From Fimbriimonadaceae bacterium (GTDB taxonomy: Bacteria > Armatimonadota > Fimbriimonadia > Fimbriimonadales > Fimbriimonadaceae), in NCBI GenBank assembly GCA_020849075.1, contig JADLGZ010000042.1, positions 1-5,368 on the forward strand: a DNA stretch of 5,368 bases, given 5' to 3'. Shown piece after piece: positions 1 through 5,368 of the stretch (position 1 is its first letter; every line of letters begins with the position of its first letter). Below the pieces are notes generated by a model. The model saw only the letters and a program-made list of their open reading frames with translations, ran no database searches and was not told where the DNA came from. The translations under genes were made by a program, and so were the position numbers.

Positions 1-548
1 CTTGGCGAAGTGGTGGGAGGAGGCGTCTGTATTGTTTGGCCGCCGATGGGCATCGCCGTTTTCGCAGATACCCCTGGTAAGGACAGCGTGAGTTTGAAAC
101 CACCAAGCGATACAACGCTCCCTTGTTCAAGGAGCGCTGGCGCGGTAATGGGATCATTGCCCAGCTTTGTGCCGTTCGTTGAACCTAGGTCCTTGAGGAT
201 GAGGTCCTCACCCACATTGATGCTCGCATGACGTCGCGAAACCCGAGCATCGTCCAAAGCAATATCGCCTTGTCGGCCTAGGATATTTTCACCGGGCCGC
301 AAGGTGTGCTCCCGGCCCGCTTCATCCACCAAGACTGGCATTCGAATTGTTGGCGCGCCAAATGCATCATCGGGCAACGCTCGATCAAAGATCAGGCCGC
401 AATCAACGCAAAACATCACACCCGCCGGATTGAAGGACTTGCAAACGGGACATTGAACCGGCTTGATCACTTGGGTGGCGTTGATGGTCGGAGCCGTACC
501 CATTACGGTTTTGTTCACATCAAGACTTTGGGTGCGATTGGGATCCAT
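1..548 (-). CDS. Zinc-ribbon and FHA-domain protein, 3' end off the window
   Basis: I read this frame directly on the minus strand; 182 codons are visible and it stays open to the window edge. Residues 1-30 form a threonine-rich, probably disordered tail. C33, C36, C47 and C50 form a CPVC/CVDC zinc ribbon. Residues about 70-156 are an FHA domain, a fold that binds phosphothreonine peptides. Its signature residues are all visible: G91-R92, S104-R105 and H107 (SRRH), and N125-G126 inside GSTNGT. After the domain comes a Pro/Thr/Gln-rich stretch (QTIQTPPPTTSP), so more protein is likely to follow off the edge. The ATG at 548 lies two bases after the stop of the DUF167 gene and has no clear Shine-Dalgarno site, so reinitiation or coupling is likely. 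No signal peptide is seen, so it is probably cytoplasmic. The partner is unknown; a Ser/Thr kinase is the usual inference. The domain call is firm; the role is open. Confidence 0.9.
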   Translation of the reverse strand, partial: MDPNRTQSLDVNKTVMGTAPTINATQVIKPVQCPVCKSFNPAGVMFCVDCGLIFDRALPDDAFGAPTIRMPVLVDEAGREHTLRPGENILGRQGDIALDDARVSRRHASINVGEDLILKDLGSTNGTKLGNDPITAPALLEQGSVVSLGGFKLTLSLPGVSAKTAMPIGGQTIQTPPPTTSP

Positions 549-550
549 TT

Positions 551-802
551 CTAACTAGACGTTACCCGCGCTAGGATTTCTTGGTCAGTCAACCCCTCAA
601 TTTGGATGAGCTTCAAGCGAGCGTTATGCCCCTTCACAATGGTGATTGATGCTCTTGGAACTTTGAGCGCCTTACTAAGCAAGGCGATTACCTCGTCATT
701 CGCTTCCCCATCTACTGGCGGCGCATTCGTGTACACCTTCAAACCCTCGTTCGTTGAAACGACTTTGGATTGGGAACTTCTCGGAATGACCTTGAGGAAC
801 AA
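551..802 (-). CDS. DUF167 / YggU-family small protein
   Basis: The predicted product is 83 residues, a normal length for the DUF167 (YggU) family, whose biochemical role is not settled. Family landmarks are visible: an N-terminal strand (FLKVIPRSS), then LKVYTNAPPVDGEAND with the hallmark PPVDG.AN, a helix (EVIALLSKAL), VP..SITIV, and KGHNARLKLIQI, matching the usual G..SR.K...I ending. The frame extends upstream to an ATG at 877, but those extra 25 residues are Arg-rich, unlike the family, and lie wholly inside the TPR gene. The TTG at 802 starts the protein exactly where homologs begin, four bases after the TPR stop (TAG, 807-809). Only a weak ribosome site is present (AAGAAGTAGG), so coupling to the gene before it is likely. 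It ends in TAG two bases before the FHA gene. The family call is strong; the TTG start is an inference from family alignment. Confidence 0.88.
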   Translation of the reverse strand: MFLKVIPRSSQSKVVSTNEGLKVYTNAPPVDGEANDEVIALLSKALKVPRASITIVKGHNARLKLIQIEGLTDQEILARVTSS

Positions 803-806
803 ACGC

Positions 807-1361
807 CTACTTCTTGATCTTAGCCAAGACCCGGTTGCGATTGCTCTTCGCCGGAAGGTCACCCGGCAGCAGGGCAATCAAAGCATCCCAAACTCGTACC
901 GAGTCCCGGTAGCGCCCCAGCCGATCGTAGCTATGAGCCAACCAGCGATACATGTTCGGGTGAGGCGTCTTCTTCAGTTCTGGCTCAACCAAGGCTGGGA
1001 TCTTTGCATAGGACTTTTTCAAGAACCAGAATTGGGCAACTGAATAGCAGGCGTCTCGCCGATCGGGATAATCGCGGCGATACTTCATGTATAGCCCCAG
1101 GGCCTCATCTTGCCTGTCCGTGCTCTCAAGGAGCCATCCTAAATCGCTCATTGCTTCCCAGTCGTCCGGGTGCATCGCGTAGCGGAAACGCAAGCCTTGG
1201 ATGGCGCGAGGAAGATCGCCATCGTGGAAGTTCTGATCCACATATTGGATCATGGCCTCATCAATGGCGTCCCACACGGCATCCTGTCGCGGATCTTGTG
1301 CCCACGACATTGGGATCAACCCCAAGACCAAACCGACGACCACCAGCTTCATTTTTCCCAT
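807..1361 (-). CDS. Secreted or periplasmic TPR-repeat protein
   Basis: The product has 184 residues. Residues 1-21 look like a signal peptide: a lysine-bearing start (MGKMK), a hydrophobic core (LVVVGLVLGLIP), then SWA followed by Gln-Asp as a probable signal peptidase I site. There is no lipobox cysteine. The mature part appears all helical with about three degenerate TPR units, near residues 67-100 (W..MSDLGWLLESTDRQDEAL), 103-134, and 136-168 (MYRWLAHSYDRLGRYRDSV..W). TPR units usually mediate protein-protein contacts; no enzyme motif is seen, so it is probably a small envelope scaffold of unknown partner. ATG 1361 is preferred over the in-frame ATG 1352 because GGGGAG sits seven bases before it. 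It begins four bases after the gatB stop and ends four bases before the DUF167 start. I cannot name it; secretion and repeats are inferred from the sequence pattern. Confidence 0.82.
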   Translation of the reverse strand: MGKMKLVVVGLVLGLIPMSWAQDPRQDAVWDAIDEAMIQYVDQNFHDGDLPRAIQGLRFRYAMHPDDWEAMSDLGWLLESTDRQDEALGLYMKYRRDYPDRRDACYSVAQFWFLKKSYAKIPALVEPELKKTPHPNMYRWLAHSYDRLGRYRDSVRVWDALIALLPGDLPAKSNRNRVLAKIKK

Positions 1362-1365
1362 TGGG

Positions 1366-2829
1366 TTACTCCCCTAATGCCTTACGGAGCGCTTCCTGCG
1401 CGAGTTGCGGATTCGCGCGGCCTTGGCTCTTCTTCATCAATTGTCCGACGAGAAAGCCCATCACATTGGTTTGCCCATTGTGATATTTTTGGACAACATC
1501 AGGATTATCGGCCAAAACCTCAGCGGTCCAAGCATCAACTTGTCCTGAGTCACTAACTTGCGTCATGCCACCTTCTTCAACGATTGATTTCGGCATCTTG
1601 CCGGACTTGTACATGTCCTCGAAAACCTGCTTACCGATCTTGCCACTGATCGTGCCCTTTGCAATGAGTTCGGTTAGTTCAGCAATATGCGCGGGAGTCA
1701 CCTTACTTAGCGCCCGCCCCTTCTGTTCGACCACGCTTTGTCCGGTCTCATTTAAGAGCCGCGCGAAGTCGGAGTTCATCCAATTACAGGCTGCTTTTGG
1801 CTCGGCACCAGCAGCAACGCAAGCTTCGAAGAACTCGGCCCAAGGGCGTTCGGCGGTGAGAACTCCGGCGTCGTACTCACTGAGTCCAAATTCGCTTTGG
1901 TAGCGTTGCCACTTTGCGATTGGGAGTTCCCCGATCGTGGCCTTGATGCGTTCAATCATGGCGTCGTCGAAGTGCATCGGCATCAGGTCGGGGCACGGGA
2001 AGTAGCGATAATCGTTCTCCGACTCCTTCACGCGCATCACGTAGCTGGCTTGAGTGTCTTCGTTCCAGCCCCGAGTTTCCTGCAGGATGGGTTCGCCCCG
2101 TTCAATGGCGGCAACTTGGCGATCACGCTCAAACTCGACGCCACCGAAGACGGATCGGAAACTGCCGAGGTTCTTAAGCTCGGTCTTTACGCCGTAGGTT
2201 TCAGAGCCTTCGGGTCGGACAGAGGGATTGGGTTCAGCGCGCATACTGCCTTCCTCCATCTTGCCATCGCAAACACCGAGGTACACGAGGAGTTGCCGTA
2301 GCCGCTCACCGTACTCCTTGGCCTCTTCGGGGCTCTCAATGTCGGGTGGGAATGCGGTCACGATCTCCATAAGCGGCACGCCGGCACGGTTGAGGTCTAC
2401 TCCGCTGCCGCCGCCGGGCAGGTGCATAAGCTTGCCGGTGTCCTCTTCGAGATGAACTCGGGCAATCTTGATGCGCTTGGTCTTGCCGCCTTCGGTCGGA
2501 ATGTCGATCCAACCGTGATAGCCAATCGGGTTGGTCTCGCCGTACTGGCTGATCTGGTAACCCTTGGGGAGGTCGGGATAGAAGTAATTCTTGCGATGGA
2601 AGACGCTATCGCGGGCGATCGTACAGTTGAGCGCGAGGGCAGTCTTCATGACAAGCTCGATCGCATGCTTGTTTGGCACTGGCAGCGCGCCGGGAAGACC
2701 GAGACAAACGGGGCAAACTCGCGTATTAGGCTCACCGCCGAACGCCACTTGGCAACGGCAGAACATCTTGGATTCCGTGAGGAGTTCAGCATGCACCTCC
2801 ATCCCAACGCTGAGCACGTAGTTCGCCAT
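1366..2829 (-). CDS. gatB: Aspartyl/glutamyl-tRNA amidotransferase subunit B
   Basis: GatB works with GatA and GatC in the cytoplasm to convert Glu-tRNA(Gln) to Gln-tRNA(Gln) and/or Asp-tRNA(Asn) to Asn-tRNA(Asn); GatB binds the tRNA and activates the side chain with ATP. The product has 487 residues, close to the family norm. The N-terminal catalytic cradle is intact: VGMEVHAEL (E11, H13), cysteines C24, C26, C39, C42 as in zinc-bearing GatB, HLEEDTGK (E128/E129), and the family signature VDLNRAGVPLMEI at 144-156 (E155). The C-terminal YqeY-like tRNA-binding tail, from about residue 340 to the end, includes GFLVGQLMKKSQGRANP. C279 replaces the usual acidic residue in YFPEPDL. The frame extends to TTG 2856, but ATG 2829 gives the normal family start; its likely ribosome site GGGAG is 14 bases away, rather far. 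gatA and gatC are not in this window, as is common. Identification is near certain. Confidence 0.98.
   Translation of the reverse strand: MANYVLSVGMEVHAELLTESKMFCRCQVAFGGEPNTRVCPVCLGLPGALPVPNKHAIELVMKTALALNCTIARDSVFHRKNYFYPDLPKGYQISQYGETNPIGYHGWIDIPTEGGKTKRIKIARVHLEEDTGKLMHLPGGGSGVDLNRAGVPLMEIVTAFPPDIESPEEAKEYGERLRQLLVYLGVCDGKMEEGSMRAEPNPSVRPEGSETYGVKTELKNLGSFRSVFGGVEFERDRQVAAIERGEPILQETRGWNEDTQASYVMRVKESENDYRYFPCPDLMPMHFDDAMIERIKATIGELPIAKWQRYQSEFGLSEYDAGVLTAERPWAEFFEACVAAGAEPKAACNWMNSDFARLLNETGQSVVEQKGRALSKVTPAHIAELTELIAKGTISGKIGKQVFEDMYKSGKMPKSIVEEGGMTQVSDSGQVDAWTAEVLADNPDVVQKYHNGQTNVMGFLVGQLMKKSQGRANPQLAQEALRKALGE
1369..1374 (-). promoter_or_regulatory. Ribosome binding site of the TPR gene, inside the end of gatB
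   Basis: On the minus strand GGGGAG forms the last two sense codons of gatB (Gly-Glu) just before its TAA. It is a strong match to the anti-Shine-Dalgarno core and lies seven bases from ATG 1361, which fixes that ATG as the TPR start over the one at 1352. It implies that ribosomes finishing gatB uncover or feed the next start. Confidence 0.75.
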
Positions 2830-2843
2830 GAGGCTAGAGTTTA

Positions 2844-2848
2844 CTCCC
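2844..2848 (-). promoter_or_regulatory. Probable ribosome binding site of gatB
   Basis: GGGAG lies in the 31-base gap between dtd and gatB, 14 bases before ATG 2829. The spacing is longer than usual, but it is the only good match in the gap. No comparable site stands before the alternative TTG at 2856, which supports the ATG. The gap shows no convincing terminator. Confidence 0.5.
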
Positions 2849-2860
2849 GCTCTCAAAGGG

Positions 2861-3295
2861 TTAGGCGTCTACGATCACGGTTACGGGCCCATCATTCAGT
2901 AGCTCTACTTGCATATCAGCACCAAACTCGCCTGTTTCGACTGGGATTCTATACTGGCGCAACTCTGAGACAAACCGGTTCACCAAATCCTTCCCTGCCT
3001 GATACGGCGCGGAGTCGGTGAAGCTCGGCCTGCGGTTCTTCGCCGTCTCGCCATAGACAGTGAAGTTCGAAATCACCAGAATCCCCTGGCTATCCCCTAT
3101 TGCCAAGTTCATCTTCCCATCGGGGTCATTGAAGATGCGGAGCTTCACGATCCTATCGGCCAAGCGAGCAGCATTCATCTCCGTGTCCTCGCGGTGCGCG
3201 CCGACTAGAACTAATAGCCCCGGCCCACATTGCCCGATTACATTGCCGTCTACCGACACCCGCGCCCAAGCAACGCGTTGGACGATGGCCCTCAC
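2861..3295 (-). CDS. dtd: D-aminoacyl-tRNA deacylase
   Basis: Dtd hydrolyses D-aminoacyl-tRNA, and glycine wrongly attached to tRNA(Ala), so that these do not enter translation. It is a cytoplasmic homodimer that works by excluding L-amino acids. The product has 144 residues, the normal bacterial length, and covers the whole fold: MRAIVQRVAWARVSVDG, then PGLLVLVG, LADRIVKLRIFNDPDGKMN, and the two active-site motifs. The second motif is canonical, NDGPVTV at 134-140, with the Gly-cisPro pair at G136-P137. The first is SNFTVYG (76-82) where most members have SQFTLx, so N77 stands at the usual glutamine. The GTG start at 3295 overlaps the rel stop by four bases (GTGA), with AGGA ten bases upstream; the family N-terminus MRAIVQRV fits this start exactly. 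rel-dtd pairing is common in bacteria. Identity is firm; the effect of N77 is unknown. Confidence 0.96.
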   Translation of the reverse strand: MRAIVQRVAWARVSVDGNVIGQCGPGLLVLVGAHREDTEMNAARLADRIVKLRIFNDPDGKMNLAIGDSQGILVISNFTVYGETAKNRRPSFTDSAPYQAGKDLVNRFVSELRQYRIPVETGEFGADMQVELLNDGPVTVIVDA

Positions 3296-5368
3296 CGCGA
3301 GCCCGTCCTGCCGTGTACGCGCAGAATACTAAACACATCGCTCAGGTTTGAAATCTTGTTGAGGACATGATTGAGGTGCTCGAGGTCACGCACCTCAACG
3401 GAGATATCCCACTCAAAGGTCGTGTTGGGTAGTGGCCTGACCTTCATGCCGACAATGTTCGCTCGGGCTTCAGCGATCATGTTCGAGACATCCGCCAACA
3501 GGCCCTGCCTTTCCAGCGTCACAATCTTCAGGTTCACCCGAAAGACTCCTGCTCCATCGGGCTCCCAATGAATCGGAATCAACCTCTCGGGGTCGGACTG
3601 CTCATACGCCAAGGCATTGCTACATGCGGCCCGATGAATCATGATTCCGCGACCGCGGGTCACATATCCGACTACGTCCTCACCCGGAATTGGATCGCAG
3701 CACTTTGCTCTGCGCATACTGACCGAATCGAGGCCGCCGACCACGTTCATCACACCGGTCTCGCGGGCCTTATTGGGACTGCGTGCCCCCTTCACTTGGG
3801 TTGGCGGGCGCATCTTGTCCACGACACTGATCGCGCTCACAAGGCCCTCACCAACCTTGGCAAAAATGTCCTCGGTCGTGCGGCAGTCCTTGATCTGCCC
3901 GATGACCCCGTTTAGCTTCTCGCCCAAGTACAATTTGGGTTCAAGCTTGCGACTCTTTAACTCGCGCTCAATCAGGTCTTTGCCTTGAGCCACATTCTCA
4001 TCCCGGCGGCGAGTTCGGAAGTAGCTCCGTAGCTTGCTCTTGGCACTTGGGCTGGCGGTGAACTGGAGCCAATCCAAACTCGGCTGAGCATTGCTTCGCG
4101 TGATCACCTCCACAATGTCGCCATTCTTGAGCTTATGATCGAGCGGCACAATCTGACCGCCGACCTTAGCTCCCACGAGGCGCAAGCCCAAGTTGGTATG
4201 CACTCGAAAGGCAAAATCCACTGGAGTTGAGTTCGTTGGGAGGTCCAGCACCTCGCCTTTGGGCGTAAACACAAAGACCTGTTCACTAAACAGGTCCGTA
4301 CTTAGATTGCGCAGAAAGTCGGATGACGTCCGGTAGTCGCTTGACCAATCAAAGAGCTGTTGTCGCAGGTTGGCGAATCGCTGATCAACAGCATTGGCTC
4401 CTTCCTTGTAAGCGTAATGAGCGGCTACACCCATCTCCGCGACATCGTGCATCTCCTTGGTGCGGATCTGGATTTCAAGCGGTTCTCCGCGAGGTCCAAT
4501 GACCTTGATATGTAGGGACTGGTAGCCATTGGACTTCGGCCGGGCGATGTAGTCGGCAAAGTGCTCCTGCATCGGAACCCAAAGGCCATTGACGACCCCC
4601 AAGGCAACATAGCAATCATCCTTTGACGCCACAACAATGCGCATCGCAATCAGATCCAAGATTTCTTCGAACCGAAATCCGTGGATCACAATCTTGTTGA
4701 AAATGCTGTAAAGGTGCTTTGGTCGCCCTTGGACCTCCACGACCTTGACACCTCGTTTAATGAGTTCGTCCTTTACGATGCGGATCGCCTCGTTGAGCTC
4801 GTTCTCACGATCGGCCCTGGTTCTCGCGACAAGTTCCTGAATCTCCTTGTATTCATTGGGGTGCAGGAACTTGAATGCAAGATCCTCAAGCTGCCACTTA
4901 ACTTGCCAAATACCAAGTCGCGCCGCGAGGGGGGCAAAAATGTCTAGCGTCTCTTGGCTAATTCGGATGCGCTTGGCCGGATCCTTATGCCCCTCAAGTG
5001 TCTGCATATTGTGGAGCCGGTCGGCAAGCTTGATTACCATCACGCGCACGTCCTTGGCCATCGCAAGGAGCATCTTACGGAGGTTCTCGGCGGCTCGATC
5101 CGTTTCCGTCGACTTTCTTTGCCGCTCGCTATTCTCATCAAGCGTCCGGAAGCTGAGCTTTGTGACACCCTCTACCAGCACGGCGATCTCTTCCCCGAAC
5201 TCCTCACGGATACGCTCGGACGTGAAGCCCTGGCAATCCTCAACCGTATCGTGCAACAGCGCCGCGCAAAGCGTCGCGTCATCCATGCGAAGGTGAGCGA
5301 GGATACTGGTTACCGCGAGGGGATGAGTGATGTAAGGATCGCCCGTCGCCCGCATTTGGCCCGAATGA
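3292..5368 (-). CDS. rel: Bifunctional RelA/SpoT-type (p)ppGpp synthetase/hydrolase, 5' end off the window
   Basis: Rel makes (p)ppGpp from GTP/GDP and ATP when uncharged tRNA occupies the ribosome, and degrades it otherwise. Numbering here starts at the Met at 5355, which is internal: the four codons before it read HSGQ, continuing the family's H.GQ.R..G.PYI.HP block. Aligned from memory to Streptococcus Rel, about 38 residues are missing. The hydrolase domain is complete in its visible catalytic residues: R2, H11, H35-D36, E39-D40, D112, N116. The synthetase has GRPKHLYSI (R211, K213), D234, GYQSLH (Y278) and E294 in EIQIRT. TGS spans about 358-420, with H386 in RVHTNLG. The zinc-finger/RIS domain has C552, C553, H574, C578; ACT spans about 604-683. 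Oddities are HFAD at 265-268 in place of RxKD/ExDD and about ten extra residues near 67-90. The gene ends in TGA overlapping dtd. Confidence 0.97.
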   Translation of the reverse strand, partial: HSGQMRATGDPYITHPLAVTSILAHLRMDDATLCAALLHDTVEDCQGFTSERIREEFGEEIAVLVEGVTKLSFRTLDENSERQRKSTETDRAAENLRKMLLAMAKDVRVMVIKLADRLHNMQTLEGHKDPAKRIRISQETLDIFAPLAARLGIWQVKWQLEDLAFKFLHPNEYKEIQELVARTRADRENELNEAIRIVKDELIKRGVKVVEVQGRPKHLYSIFNKIVIHGFRFEEILDLIAMRIVVASKDDCYVALGVVNGLWVPMQEHFADYIARPKSNGYQSLHIKVIGPRGEPLEIQIRTKEMHDVAEMGVAAHYAYKEGANAVDQRFANLRQQLFDWSSDYRTSSDFLRNLSTDLFSEQVFVFTPKGEVLDLPTNSTPVDFAFRVHTNLGLRLVGAKVGGQIVPLDHKLKNGDIVEVITRSNAQPSLDWLQFTASPSAKSKLRSYFRTRRRDENVAQGKDLIERELKSRKLEPKLYLGEKLNGVIGQIKDCRTTEDIFAKVGEGLVSAISVVDKMRPPTQVKGARSPNKARETGVMNVVGGLDSVSMRRAKCCDPIPGEDVVGYVTRGRGIMIHRAACSNALAYEQSDPERLIPIHWEPDGAGVFRVNLKIVTLERQGLLADVSNMIAEARANIVGMKVRPLPNTTFEWDISVEVRDLEHLNHVLNKISNLSDVFSILRVHGRTGSR
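3306..3309 (-). promoter_or_regulatory. Probable ribosome binding site of dtd inside the end of rel
   Basis: AGGA lies ten bases before the GTG at 3295, within the last codons of rel. With the GTGA stop/start overlap it suggests that dtd translation is coupled to rel. The match is short, so the call is tentative. Confidence 0.4.
4276..4296 (-). repeat. Perfect 8-bp inverted repeat with a 5-base loop inside rel
   Basis: The arms GACCTGTT and AACAGGTC (4276-4283 and 4289-4296) are exact reverse complements around a 5-base loop, so the rel mRNA could form a hairpin here. It encodes the DLFSEQV stretch at the start of the TGS domain, that is, the border between the enzymatic half and the regulatory half. 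No U-run follows, so it is not a terminator. A match this good is expected about once in every two windows of this size by chance, so function is not established. Confidence 0.5.

Larger units (their letters stand above)
1..5368 (-). other. Probable single operon: rel-dtd-gatB-TPR-DUF167-FHA
   Basis: All six genes point the same way, with junctions of -4, +31, +4, +4 and +2 bases. No terminator-like hairpin with a U-run is seen between them, and no room exists for a promoter except inside coding sequence. Starts of dtd and the TPR gene rely on ribosome sites inside the preceding gene, while the DUF167 and FHA starts have weak or no site, which points to translational coupling. Promoter and first gene lie beyond the high-coordinate edge; the end of the operon lies beyond the low-coordinate edge. 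This is an inference from layout. Confidence 0.75.

Noticed and set aside
187..208. Direct repeat AGGTCCT, 15 bases apart
   Set aside because: It falls within codons for a similar protein pattern (EDL and KDL), so it is explained by coding; seven bases is too short to matter.
219..251. Inverted repeat GATGCTCG / CGAGCATC with a 17-base loop in the FHA gene
   Set aside because: Eight-base arms with a long loop are expected about once or more by chance in a window this size, and the site codes for the conserved FHA core.
606..1043. A 145-residue plus-strand frame opposite the DUF167 and TPR genes
   Set aside because: It lies opposite two genes with clear family signatures or a signal peptide and repeats; its product is low in recognisable structure.
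2830..2860. Possible terminator or promoter in the dtd-gatB gap
   Set aside because: Only a 4-bp AGAG/CTCT stem can form, there is no U-run, and no -35/-10 pair is convincing.
2422..3021. A 199-residue open frame on the plus strand across gatB and dtd
   Set aside because: It is antisense to two certain genes, crosses their junction, and its translation shows no recognisable domain. It is a shadow frame.
4183..4206. Leu in place of the second His of the TGS HT.VGHR stretch in Rel
   Set aside because: The His thought to contact the tRNA CCA end is the first one (in RVHT), which is present as H386; the second is not conserved, for example it is Asn in Bacillus Rel as I recall it.
5353..5355. 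ATG at 5355 as the start of rel
   Set aside because: The upstream in-frame codons HSGQ continue the conserved hydrolase block, so the true start is off the window.

Overview
The window is a compact block of bacterial housekeeping genes. All six recognisable genes lie on the minus strand, so transcription runs from high to low coordinates. In transcription order they are: a bifunctional RelA/SpoT-type (p)ppGpp synthetase/hydrolase (5' end off the window), D-aminoacyl-tRNA deacylase (dtd), the B subunit of Asp/Glu-tRNA amidotransferase (gatB), a secreted TPR protein, a DUF167/YggU-family small protein, and a zinc-ribbon plus FHA-domain protein that runs off the low-coordinate edge. No stretch over about 30 bases lacks a gene, and I see no RNA gene, mobile element, CRISPR array or convincing terminator. 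The long plus-strand reading frames are shadows of these genes.

The junctions are very tight: a 4-base overlap (rel/dtd), then gaps of 31, 4, 4 and 2 bases. Several ribosome binding sites lie inside the preceding gene. This looks like one operon with translational coupling. Three start sites need care. The first ATG visible in rel is internal. gatB most likely starts at the ATG at 2829, not the in-frame TTG at 2856. The DUF167 gene most likely starts at a TTG at 802, not at the ATG at 877 inside the TPR gene.

The organism is a bacterium with a long bifunctional Rel next to dtd and a Gln/Asn-tRNA amidotransferase, which argues against a typical gammaproteobacterium with separate RelA and SpoT. 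Base composition looks moderate, by eye slightly above half G+C. The style of the GatB and FHA proteins reminds me of Armatimonadota (Fimbriimonadia), but that is a low-confidence impression from memory.

The first three genes all concern the state of charged tRNA: Rel responds to uncharged tRNA, Dtd removes wrong-chirality (and some misplaced glycine) aminoacyl-tRNA, and GatB helps make Gln-tRNA(Gln) and/or Asn-tRNA(Asn) from misacylated precursors. The last three (TPR, DUF167, FHA) have no obvious link to this and may be carried along. I found no new defence or mobile system. The points most worth a second look are: Rel has HFAD where relatives have RxKD or ExDD in the synthetase, plus an apparent insertion in its hydrolase domain; Dtd has SNFT instead of SQFT; and the FHA protein has a threonine-rich N-terminal tail that could be its own phospho-ligand.
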